Source: Enterobacterales bacterium (GTDB lineage: Bacteria > Pseudomonadota > Gammaproteobacteria > Enterobacterales > Kangiellaceae). Taken from it: 52,369 nt of DNA. Below, piece by piece: positions 31,223-38,285 of the stretch. The notes under the pieces are model-generated. The model was not told where the DNA came from. It saw only the letters and a list, made by a program, of their open reading frames with translations, and did not search any database. The DNA is taken from the NCBI GenBank assembly GCA_030949565.1, contig JAUZSK010000080.1, forward strand, positions 1-52,369, written 5' to 3'. Every line of letters starts with the position of its first letter. Position 1 is the stretch's first letter. Made by a program: the position numbers and the translations under genes.

Positions 31223-31618
31223 ATGAGGATACTAATAGTTATAATTTTTTTTATTTTAATAAATATTGGAAGTGTCAATGCTGACGTTCCAGATAAATTT
31301 ATTGGGAAATGGTCAGTTACATTTATACCTAGGGAAGGGTTTCCATGGTGGACTCAGATAAAATACCCAATATATTTGGAGATAAACCAGAGTTTAGTTA
31401 TGATGGATTTTGGTCATGATATAAAGTGTACTCCTAATATTTTGTTTTACGATGATGAGATTGACGCCATTGTATTTAATCATTGCTTACCTAAAAAATC
31501 GGAGTTAGCATTTGCACCGGTTTTCATATTTAGCAAAATTAAAAGAAATTTACTTGGTAAGGTAGTAACCTATAAAGAACTATTTGAGCTTGAAGGAAAG
31601 TTGCTAGAAGGCCTGTAA
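31223..31618 (+). CDS. Small exported protein, probable immunity to the Rhs tip
   Basis: 131-residue protein starting two bases after the toxin stop. It has a signal peptide (MRILIVIIFFILINIGSVNA, cleavage after VNA), then a small beta-rich, soluble domain (FIGKWSVTFIPREGFPWW) with no family I recognise. Close coupling to a toxin tip and periplasmic targeting fit an immunity protein for a peptidoglycan-acting Cys/His enzyme. This is inference from position and export signal. Its sequence alone shows no function. Confidence 0.6.
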   Translation: MRILIVIIFFILINIGSVNADVPDKFIGKWSVTFIPREGFPWWTQIKYPIYLEINQSLVMMDFGHDIKCTPNILFYDDEIDAIVFNHCLPKKSELAFAPVFIFSKIKRNLLGKVVTYKELFELEGKLLEGL

Positions 31619-31654
31619 ATAATCCTGTTTGAGAAGTTTCGGAAGTTTCGGGGT

Positions 31655-31767
31655 CGGACAGCGCAAGCTTTTATGGTATATGGGATATGTCGCTTGACGG
31701 AGAACCTGGTTGTCATTTTAATTTTCTGTCTGATGAACGTGCGAAGAAATTAGGGTTTAAACAGTGA
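31655..31767 (+). pseudogene. C-terminal remnant of an unknown toxin or immunity gene
   Basis: An open frame without a start gives ASFYGIWDMSLDGEPG, then CHFNFLSDERAKKLGFKQ, and a TGA at 31765. It reads like the end of a real protein. It is preceded by a GGGGTCGGAC motif that recurs in this spacer. It may be the leftover of a previous toxin or immunity module in the Rhs locus. No homologue is recognised. Confidence 0.35.
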
Positions 31768-31793
31768 ACACTCTTGGCAAAGATCGGAACTTT

Positions 31794-32100
31794 CGGGGGC
31801 GGACCTCAGTAAATGATTGGCTTATATTCAGGGTCGGACCTCAGTAACTAATTGAATGTAAATAATAAAGTGTTAAAATAAGGGCCTAATATGGGCTTAA
31901 AGGGCTATTTTTGGACCCTTTTTCATTACTTTAAGGAAGAAGGAAGCAATCCATTTAGTGGATGATGATTGCGTTGTAAAAGAGCCAACTACCTCTTACA
32001 GTTAGCTTTTTGATAGTAAAAAGGCGTGTTTAAGTGGTAAAAACAGCCTTTATTTGATACTAAAGCTAATAAAATCATAAAGTTGCTGAGGTCCGACCCC
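31794..32100. repeat. GGTCGGACCTCAG repeats in the Rhs spacer
   Basis: GGCGGACCTCAGTAA (31798-31812) and GGGTCGGACCTCAGTAA (31831-31847) are direct near-copies. The inverted counterpart CTGAGGTCCGACCCC lies at 32086-32100, so about 300 bases are bracketed by inverted ends. This looks like REP-type or small transposon ends. No transposase is inside. The rest of 31619-32125 shows no supported gene. Confidence 0.5.
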
Positions 32101-32125
32101 GAAAAATGGCATGTTCTAGTCTCAA

Positions 32126-32455
32126 ATCGCTGGACAAATTGGTGAAAAGTTTGGTACTTTAAACTCAAATGCAAAACAAATCGGCTCAGCGCTTTCGCAT
32201 GGTACACTTAGCGGTGTAATGTCAGTGCTCAATGGCGGTAAGTTCGGTCATGGCTTCGCCAGCGCCTTTGCCAGTAAGCTGATCATGACCAAACTGGATA
32301 TGATGGGCAATATCTCCGGTGGTGATCCAAAATGGAATAGAACTGCCCGAGTGATGATAGCCGGATTAATCGGTGGAACCGTGTCACAAGCAACTGGCGG
32401 TAAGTTTGCCAATGGGGCGATTCAAAGTGCGATACAGTGGAATTTTAATGCGGAG
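32126..32455 (+). pseudogene. Displaced copy of the Rhs pretoxin region (orphan tip)
   Basis: 330 bases align without gaps to 30411-30740 of the toxin gene, with roughly 19 differences counted by eye (about 94 percent identity). The protein reads MSVLNGGKFGHGFASAFASKL to IQSAIQWNFNAEG. Copy similarity stops at exactly the point where the Rhs tip begins in the main gene, but here no toxin follows. Instead the sequence runs into the 3' end of the GST gene on the other strand. Such displaced tips are known near Rhs loci as silent cassettes. Confidence 0.85.
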
Positions 32456-32972
32456 GGTGATCACGAAACTCTAAAAGAATTTTATAAAAGAAAATTGGCG
32501 CGTAGGCAGCATCAACTATTGAGAAGTGTTCGCCTGCGAATAATGGACCTTGTTTGTCTAGCACTTGTTCAACCTGATGAAGTTGTTTTTTTATTTTGGA
32601 TTGTAGATCCTTGAAGGACTTTTCTGTTTTTGCGTAAAGCATCATGAACATATTGTTAGTGATATCTGATGCAAACTCAGTCCATGAGCGATGGTGAGCT
32701 TTAGCAATCAGATTTATTGGATGTAAACTAGGCTGGTACTTTTCGTCAAGGTATTCTGCTATTACCGCCGACTCAAATATTATGGCATCACCAACTCTTA
32801 AAACAGGCACTTTTCCTAGTGGCGATACGTTCGCAAACCAGTCTGGAGGACTCTTTAGGTCAATATAAGTAGTCTTGAATTCAATGTTTTTCTCTTGTAA
32901 AGCTATAGCGGAGCGCTGTACAAAAGGGCAAACATTAAAACTAATAAGTTCAGCAATGTTTTTAATAGTCAT
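32445..32972 (-). CDS. Glutathione S-transferase, C-terminus altered by Rhs junction
   Basis: Soluble GST. An N-terminal thioredoxin fold has SFNVCPFVQRSAIAL, SPLGKVPVLRV and ESAVIAEYL (glutathione-binding E-S), followed by a helical domain with GPLFAGEHFSIVDAAYAP. About 175 residues, shorter than the usual 200-plus. Its last residues are encoded where the Rhs remnant begins, suggesting the true 3' end was replaced. The ATG at 32972 is preferred over TTG at 32984, since TTGGA precedes it. Confidence 0.82.
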   Translation of the reverse strand: MTIKNIAELISFNVCPFVQRSAIALQEKNIEFKTTYIDLKSPPDWFANVSPLGKVPVLRVGDAIIFESAVIAEYLDEKYQPSLHPINLIAKAHHRSWTEFASDITNNMFMMLYAKTEKSFKDLQSKIKKQLHQVEQVLDKQGPLFAGEHFSIVDAAYAPIFFYKILLEFRDHPPH

Positions 32973-33031
32973 GTTGTTTTCCAAGTGTTTTAATATTTAA
33001 TTTAGTTTTAACGATCAATTAGGTTTTTCTG

Positions 33032-33709
33032 TCAACTATGGTTAAGTATTGGTTTTACCGCCGTCACAGAAATCACCATGCCTTGTAGATAATATTTACT
33101 TTTTATTTTCGTAAAACCAGCTTGCGTCAATATTACAGTTATTTCTTCAGCACTCATTTTTGGAGGTTTGTTATGCCATGCTTTCATTGCCGCTGCGGAA
33201 AAACCGGAAACGGATTCAGTTTGTTGTAGTCTTAATAGATCGCTATCGCCAAAATTTTTGCTAGGAACTAATACCGATATCTTTCCACCTTGATTTGTAG
33301 CGCGAAAAATTTCTTTTAATAATAAGTCTTTATCAGGAATAATATTCAATAATGAGGCAGCAATTACAGCATCGAATGTTTCTTTCTTAAATGCTAGTTC
33401 TAATGCACTTGCCTGTATAAAACTGATGGCTGGATGATTTTTTCTAGCAAGTTTTATCATTTTACTAGACGAATCTAGACCGATAGGAATAGAGCCTGTC
33501 TCTGCAATATAATTAGTTAGAGTGCCTGTAGCGCTGCCTATTTCCAAAACGCGGGTGTTAGTTTTCAGGTTGATTTCATCAAACCATTGGCGATGAGTTC
33601 TTTTATACCACTCTAGTTGATTTATGCGATCGAATAGTCTGCATGGATTGACTAAAATCAGCCCCTGTATTTGGAGCTGATAGTAATATTTAGAAATCAA
33701 ATTAAACAT
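33032..33709 (-). CDS. SAM-dependent class I methyltransferase
   Basis: 225 residues with motif I VLEIGSATGTLTNYI (about 53-67), the acidic strand end GLDSSSKMIKLARK, and post-I AALLNIIPDKDLLLKEIFR. It resembles UbiE/MenG-type fold enzymes. The substrate is unknown. It lies between the GST and a membrane protein, in the same orientation. Confidence 0.75.
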   Translation of the reverse strand: MFNLISKYYYQLQIQGLILVNPCRLFDRINQLEWYKRTHRQWFDEINLKTNTRVLEIGSATGTLTNYIAETGSIPIGLDSSSKMIKLARKNHPAISFIQASALELAFKKETFDAVIAASLLNIIPDKDLLLKEIFRATNQGGKISVLVPSKNFGDSDLLRLQQTESVSGFSAAAMKAWHNKPPKMSAEEITVILTQAGFTKIKSKYYLQGMVISVTAVKPILNHS

Positions 33710-33730
33710 TGTATTCGCTTAATTGTTCGT

Positions 33731-34126
33731 CTAACTATTCACAGTTTCCGAACTTTCTTCTTTAGGTGTCCAAAAGTATAAAAGGATAATCATCCATGTC
33801 GCATTAAACATTGGGAAAGCTGAATCTGCAATGTTAACTACGCCTGTCATTGTGTAAAAAATTCCTGCAGCTAAATCGATCAATTGAATTAAAATCATAA
33901 ATTTGATCCATAAAACATATTTCATAGGATCTCTTGCGATATAAATAAATGCCGCGCCATATGCAATAAATCTAGCGGCTAGCATTCCTAGCGGATAGAA
34001 AATATCAGCGGGAGGAATAGAGTGACCAATGTTTTTTAAAAGTAATGCTGGTACAAATAGGTAAAGAGCGCCTAATATAATTTGTATTGTTCCGATTAAC
34101 TTAAGTAAGATTGATAGTTTCTTCAT
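33731..34126 (-). CDS. Hypothetical four-helix membrane protein
   Basis: 131 residues with about four hydrophobic helices (first MKKLSILLKLIGTIQIILGALYL, others at about 50-66, 75-95 and 105-122). I do not recognise a named family, though some DoxX- or DUF4345-like proteins look similar. It is divergently transcribed from the HxlR regulator, which often controls such a neighbour. Confidence 0.55.
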   Translation of the reverse strand: MKKLSILLKLIGTIQIILGALYLFVPALLLKNIGHSIPPADIFYPLGMLAARFIAYGAAFIYIARDPMKYVLWIKFMILIQLIDLAAGIFYTMTGVVNIADSAFPMFNATWMIILLYFWTPKEESSETVNS

Positions 34127-34172
34127 GTTTAAGCCTTGTTGTTGATTGAGAAGTTGCGTACTATACAGATAC

Positions 34173-34191
34173 TACTATCTTTAAGGAAGTA
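34173..34191. promoter_or_regulatory. Candidate HxlR operator
   Basis: A 19-base imperfect palindrome, TACTATCTTTAAGGAAGTA, in the gap between the divergent membrane-protein and HxlR genes. A related TAAAGGAAAGTA sequence follows at 34198-34209. HxlR-type regulators bind such dyads next to their own gene. Binding is inferred. Confidence 0.35.
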
Positions 34192-34296
34192 GTTACCTAA
34201 AGGAAAGTATGTAATTAGCAAATGTAAAGCAATTAGTTGCTTGCCAATTGTTGATAGTTTTATGAGTGAATTATTTAACACTAAAGGAAAAAAATT

Positions 34297-34618
34297 GTGA
34301 ACAAAGGAAGCAAACTAGATTGCGGCGACGAATGTCCAGTCAAATTAACTGCAGATATAATAGAAGGTAAATGGATGACATTAGTTATTCGTGAATTATT
34401 ACCAAGCAAGAAACGCTATTCTGAAATTCAAAGGGCATTGGTTGGGATTAGTCCAAAGGTTTTAACAACACGGCTCAGATTTTTACAAGAGAAAAAAAAT
34501 TATCACGCGAACGGTATTTCCGACGATACCACCGACAACGGAATATGAATTGACTAAGCTTGGAAGAAAGTTAGAGCATGTTCTCAATGCAATGGCGGAA
34601 TTTGGTAGTCATCTTTAA
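34297..34618 (+). CDS. HxlR-family transcriptional regulator (frameshifted)
   Basis: Winged-helix regulator: CPVKLTADIIEGKWMTLVIRELL, then KKRYSEIQRALVGISPKVLTTRLRFLQ. The rest, RTVFPTIPPTTEYELTKLGRKL to AEFGSHL, comes after one extra A is removed from the eight-A run at 34492-34499. Corrected size is 106 residues, normal for HxlR. It starts with GTG at 34297 behind AAAGGA. It probably acts as a repressor that senses reactive compounds, as in relatives. Confidence 0.85.
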
Positions 34619-34802
34619 ACGGGGAAATAGAAAGATTCAGAGATTGACTCGACTCAGGGCTCATGGGCAAATCTTGCAGCGTGCATTTATTTGGTGATAT
34701 CCTATTAGCACTTTGGCAAGACAAGCAAGAATAGAATACAAAGAAGCAGTTTGTCACCTCACCTCACGGTGCAATGCTCAACAAGTGATTTTAAAGAAAT
34801 TA

Positions 34803-34934
34803 TCAGACAGCCATCTTTGAGATATCTCGCACACCAAGCCGGGTGGATCTCTTACAAAGAATCTTGAGATTACTGGGTTTTGTAAGACATTGACCTGAGC
34901 GTTTGTAGGAAATTGAGCATAGATTGGCTGATTT
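34803..34934. repeat. Inverted-repeat element A flanking the VapBC-like pair
   Basis: About 130 bases starting TCAGACAGCCATC and ending GGCTGATTTA, with partly complementary ends. It contains the palindrome GAGATATCTC. It has the same core, GAGATATCTCGCACA, and a shared AAGACATT downstream, as element B at 35743-35872. The rest of 34619-34802 has no supported gene. Confidence 0.55.
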
Positions 34935-34950
34935 AGTTGTCGCATTACTA

Positions 34951-34983
34951 TTGACAGAATGTAAGGGATGCTATAATCTTACA
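34951..34983 (+). promoter_or_regulatory. VapBC-type promoter and operator
   Basis: TTGACA at 34951-34956 and TATAAT at 34972-34977 (15-base spacer, short) lie before the antitoxin gene. TGTAAG (34960-34965) and CTTACA (34978-34983) form an inverted repeat across the -10 box, as expected for autorepression by an antitoxin. Confidence 0.6.
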
Positions 34984-35008
34984 ATATAAGCAATGGTAAG
35001 GAATTAAT

Positions 35009-35236
35009 ATGCCAAAAATTACATCAAAAAGACAAATTACATTACCGATTGATCAGTGCGCTATTGCTGAAATTAATATAGGTGATGAAGTCAATTGCTT
35101 TGTAGATAGACAAGGCATCATAAGTATTGTTAAGAAATCTAAAGGTATCGCTTCTGGTTTTTTAAAGAACATCAAAGCAGATAAGTCTATTAGTGATGAA
35201 GAGTCGTTAGAGGACGTTTTAAGTGTTCGCAATTGA
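35009..35236 (+). CDS. AbrB/MazE-fold antitoxin (VapB-like)
   Basis: 75 residues: MPKITSKRQITLPIDQCA has the swapped-hairpin AbrB motif (KRQITLPxxxC) and a hydrophilic tail likely to wrap the toxin. It binds DNA through the AbrB fold and neutralises the PIN toxin. AAGGAATTAAT precedes the ATG. Its last 14 bases overlap the toxin gene. Confidence 0.8.
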   Translation: MPKITSKRQITLPIDQCAIAEINIGDEVNCFVDRQGIISIVKKSKGIASGFLKNIKADKSISDEESLEDVLSVRN

Positions 35237-35660
35237 TACGAATGTTCTGCTTCGATATCTACTAGGTGACGACTTAAAACAAGCTAACAAGGCTAAGAAA
35301 CTGATTGAGGGGCCTGATAAACTATTAGTCGTTGATGCTGTATTAGTCGAAACTATTTGGGTATTAAAAGGTAAGCGTTACAAACTAAGCAAACAACAAA
35401 TAATTGATACTGTTTTGGTTTTATTTTCTGAAGAAAATATTGTTTTTGAAGATCCTCACGTTGTTTGGAGTGCGTTAAAAGATTACACACTAGCACAACC
35501 AATAAAAGTTAAAGGAAAGGTAAAGCAAGCTGATTTTGCAGATGCGCTCATTATTCATAAGTCGATTAAATACGGAAAAATTAACGATATTGATGTTTCA
35601 CCTTTTTATACTTTCGATAAAGCCGCTTTAGTTATAGACGGAACTAAAGAACCAAAATAA
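35223..35660 (+). CDS. PIN-domain ribonuclease toxin (VapC-like)
   Basis: 145 residues with the four PIN acidic positions: AIDTNVLLRYL (Asp5), VLVETIW (Glu), KQADFADALII (Asp) and FYTFDKAA (Asp). An RNase that probably cleaves tRNA or rRNA. It starts with GTG at 35223, overlapping the antitoxin stop, a typical coupled pair. The whole module sits between two related repeat elements. Confidence 0.82.
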   Translation: MFAIDTNVLLRYLLGDDLKQANKAKKLIEGPDKLLVVDAVLVETIWVLKGKRYKLSKQQIIDTVLVLFSEENIVFEDPHVVWSALKDYTLAQPIKVKGKVKQADFADALIIHKSIKYGKINDIDVSPFYTFDKAALVIDGTKEPK

Positions 35661-35742
35661 CGAGTTAATTTAGCTTCCCGATCTGGATAGACCATTTAAC
35701 GAATTAAAATTGGATACTTGCTCGGTTAATAGGCTTCTTTGT

Positions 35743-35872
35743 AGACTGCCAGCATTGAGATATCTCGCACAACAAGCGGGGTTGCTCGCATACAAGAAAT
35801 AAAAATCACGTGGGTTTGCAAGACATTAAGCTGAATGTTTGTAGTAAATTAGCCAAAGAGTGGCTGTCTGAT
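35743..35872. repeat. Inverted-repeat element B flanking the VapBC-like pair
   Basis: About 130 bases starting AGACTGCCAGC and ending GTGGCTGTCTGAT, whose ends are complementary over about nine bases. It carries the same core GAGATATCTCGCACA as element A. The two lie in the same orientation on either side of the VapBC-like pair. The rest of 35661-35997 shows no gene. Confidence 0.55.
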
Positions 35873-35997
35873 ATGGTTTATCGTCAAATATGGTTTATCT
35901 TACTGGTCAGCAATAATTTAAGAGAATTTACGCCGGTAGATGGGCTAAGAATAGAGAACTGGATAGAATAAGCTATCGACAAAGTCTCGCTAACAGG

Positions 35998-36423
35998 GTG
36001 GACATTCCTATTTCTGAAAATAATCCCAATAATCGATTGAATCTGCAAGATATCCAATTGACTGCCATTCGTGCCCAAGGCGCGGGTGGGCAGAATGTGA
36101 ATAAAGTGGCGACAGCAATCCACCTGCGCTTTGATATCCGTCAGTCCTCCTTGTCAGACGAGCAAAAAGAAAAGCTTTTAAAATTGCGTGATCGGCGTAA
36201 AAATTCCGAGGGTGTGATTATCATTAAAGCACAGCGTTTTAGAACCCAAGAAAAGAACAAAAAGGATGCGATTGAGCGATTGGAGGCTTTGTTTGAAAAG
36301 GCCTTTTATGAACAAAAAAGCAGAATAAAACGCAAACCAAGCCGTGCAGCCAAGGCTAAAAGAATTGATAATAAAGTGAAATTAGGGCAAAAAAAGGCCA
36401 TGAGAAAGAAAGTGACGCTTTAG
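35998..36423 (+). CDS. arfB: Ribosome-rescue peptidyl-tRNA hydrolase ArfB
   Basis: 141-residue class-I release-factor-like protein that frees stalled ribosomes without a stop codon. The catalytic GGQ is in IRAQGAGGQNVNKVATAIHL (residues 30-32), and the C-terminal basic tail (RIKRKPSRAAKAKRIDNKVK) that enters the mRNA channel is complete. The start is GTG at 35998 behind CAGGGT. No close gene upstream. Confidence 0.92.
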   Translation: MDIPISENNPNNRLNLQDIQLTAIRAQGAGGQNVNKVATAIHLRFDIRQSSLSDEQKEKLLKLRDRRKNSEGVIIIKAQRFRTQEKNKKDAIERLEALFEKAFYEQKSRIKRKPSRAAKAKRIDNKVKLGQKKAMRKKVTL

Positions 36424-36436
36424 TAGTTGATCCTAG

Positions 36437-36547
36437 TTTTGCACCATTTTGGTGCAAAAAACCTAAGCAAAAACCATTTTTATTAAATTTTGCACCAAAA
36501 TGGTGCAAAATGAGTTAGGCATTAAAGAAAATGCACCAAAATGGTGC
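36437..36547. promoter_or_regulatory. Three NtrC-consensus palindromes
   Basis: GCACCATTTTGGTGC at 36441-36455, and GCACCAAAATGGTGC at 36492-36506 and 36533-36547, match the NtrC enhancer consensus TGCACC-N5-GGTGCA. Centres are 51 and 41 bases apart, close to five and four helical turns, so all three lie on one face. No sigma-54 promoter (TGGCAC-N5-TTGC) is clear in the rest of the gap. Whether sseA is the target is inferred from position. Confidence 0.6.
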
Positions 36548-36586
36548 AAACTATTCAGAACAGCATTTTAATCGGTTGAGGTAAAT

Positions 36587-37427
36587 ATGAGTAATACTTT
36601 CAAACCTAGTTAGTTGCGAATGGCTAATGCAGCATTACACCGATCCCAATTTAGTTATTTTGGATGCCAGCATGAAAAAGCGTCCCAATGGTGAAGCGAT
36701 AGCCGAACCGCAGCAAAAGATCATTGGCGCTTTAGCTTTTAATTTCGATACTGAAATCTGTGATCACTCAAGTGCTTTACCGCACATGCTACCAACCGCT
36801 GAAGACTTTGAACAAGCGGTTCGAGCATTAGGCATCAATCAAGATTCTAAAATAGTGGTTTATGACGCGATGGGTATTTTTTCCGCGCCGCGCGCCTGGT
36901 GGATGTTTAAGATCATGGGGATACGACAGGTCTACGTGCTTAATGGCGGATTACCCGCTTGGCTAGAAGCAAAATATCCGACTCAGATAAGTTATTCCGA
37001 GGCAACCTATCAGGGTGATGTTAAGGTTAATTTTAACCCTAGTGGGGTGTATTCTGCGCAGCAAGTGCTTGCCACAATCACATCAAAAAACCGACAAATA
37101 TTGGATGCCCGCAGTGAGGCGCGTTTTTACGGTAAAGAGCCGGAACCACGCAAGGAATTAAAAGGCGGTCATATTCCAACGGCACAATGTTTAGCCTTTG
37201 ATAAGCTACTCCATCAGGGTGCCTATCGAACCACCGAACAATTAAAACAGGCCTTTGCGGAAGTTTTGATCTCGCCGCAAAAACCGTTGCTCTTTAGCTG
37301 TGGCTCAGGCGTTACCGCCTGTGTACTCGCCTTGGCTGCCGATGAAATCGGTCTACAAGACTATGCCGTGTATGATGGAAGCTGGAGTGAATGGGGCGGC
37401 AATGATACTTTACCTATAGCGACATAA
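36587..37427 (+). CDS. sseA: 3-mercaptopyruvate sulfurtransferase SseA (frameshifted)
   Basis: Two-rhodanese-domain enzyme that transfers sulfur from 3-mercaptopyruvate to thiols. The catalytic loop CGSGVTA is found with Cys238 in the corrected numbering, the same number as in E. coli SseA. The N-terminal MSNTF then NLVSCEWL is recovered by removing one A from the run at 36602-36604. After it, DPNLVILDASM is unbroken to the end. Total 279 residues. A GAGGTAAAT site precedes the ATG at 36587. Confidence 0.9.
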
Positions 37428-37462
37428 TTGCAAATCAAACAAAATCCTAAGAGGAATAAACC

Positions 37463-37897
37463 ATGCAACTAAGCCCTTTTCATTTAGCCATTCAGGTGAG
37501 AGACTTGGATGAAGCGCGTTATTTTTATGGCGAGCAACTCGGCTTAGACGAGGGCCGTAGTAGCGACCAATGGATTGATTTTAATTTGTTTGGTCATCAG
37601 CTGGTAACACATTTAAACCCAACCATTGGCAAGCAGGGACGAGTTGAAAACTATTGTAATGGGGTCGATGGGCATGGCGTTCCGGTACCGCATTTTGGTG
37701 TGGTTTTAGCAATGCCAGAATGGACTGAATTGCGTCAAAAGCTGGAGGGCTTTATTGATGAGTTTATTATCCCACCCTATGTCAGATTTGAAGGACAAGC
37801 AGGCGAGCAAGCGACCTTGTTTTTTAAAGATCCTTCCGGTAATGCTATAGAGTTTAAAGGTTTTAAGGATATCCAACAACAGCTTTTTGAGGTCTGA
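37463..37897 (+). CDS. VOC (glyoxalase/dioxygenase fold) protein
   Basis: 144 residues with the vicinal-oxygen-chelate fold. [23 protein letters not shown] has the first metal His (residue 7), and [15 protein letters not shown] has the final Glu. Metal-dependent enzyme or resistance-type protein of unspecified substrate. AGAGGAATAAACC supplies the binding site. It lies 35 bases after sseA and may be cotranscribed. Confidence 0.85.
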   Translation: MQLSPFHLAIQVRDLDEARYFYGEQLGLDEGRSSDQWIDFNLFGHQLVTHLNPTIGKQGRVENYCNGVDGHGVPVPHFGVVLAMPEWTELRQKLEGFIDEFIIPPYVRFEGQAGEQATLFFKDPSGNAIEFKGFKDIQQQLFEV

Positions 37898-37924
37898 ATA
37901 TCTTTAGTCACTCCTTTCTCTTCT

Positions 37925-38205
37925 GTTTCCTGCCGACCTTGACGGAAGGGTGCTAGGGGGATTGTGAAAAGGTTTAATTGAAGCAACCGGCTTGGTTAAA
38001 TTGAATTTTAGCTTCGAATAAAATCCTAGTAGCTAAAGTTTGCCGCGTCGCTGCGCTTCTCGCAATGACCGATGTGAGTTACATCCTCACTCTTCACCTT
38101 CAAGGGAGAGGAGCGAAATTATTTTCCCGCTAATCTGCTTCCGTCAAGAATAAATCTATCCCCCTCCCTTGACGGGAGGGGGATCGAGGGGGCGGGTGAA
38201 GATCG
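37925..38205. repeat. Gene-free gap with GC-rich palindromic repeats
   Basis: The 388-base gap 37898-38285 has no gene but contains copies of a dispersed element. One is at 38159-38200 (CCCCTCCCTTGACGGGAGGGG, then GAGGGGGCGGGTGAA). Decayed ones are at 37932-37961 and 38090-38116. Matching copies occur at 50511-50549 and 51187-51227. The element looks like a REP-type repeat. Confidence 0.6.
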
Positions 38206-38285
38206 ATTTCTATAAGAGTTTCGATTAAGATCTCATGCTGAATTATTTGGATAGACAAGCATTTAATTTTATATTGAGCCTTTTT

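Noticed and set aside
31989-32207. 72-residue minus-strand frame across the Rhs spacer
   Set aside because: It crosses the repeat ends and the displaced Rhs copy, so it is a shadow.
36437-36460. First GCACC palindrome as an arfB terminator
   Set aside because: The stem is not followed by a T run, and the same motif occurs three times, which fits a protein-binding site better.
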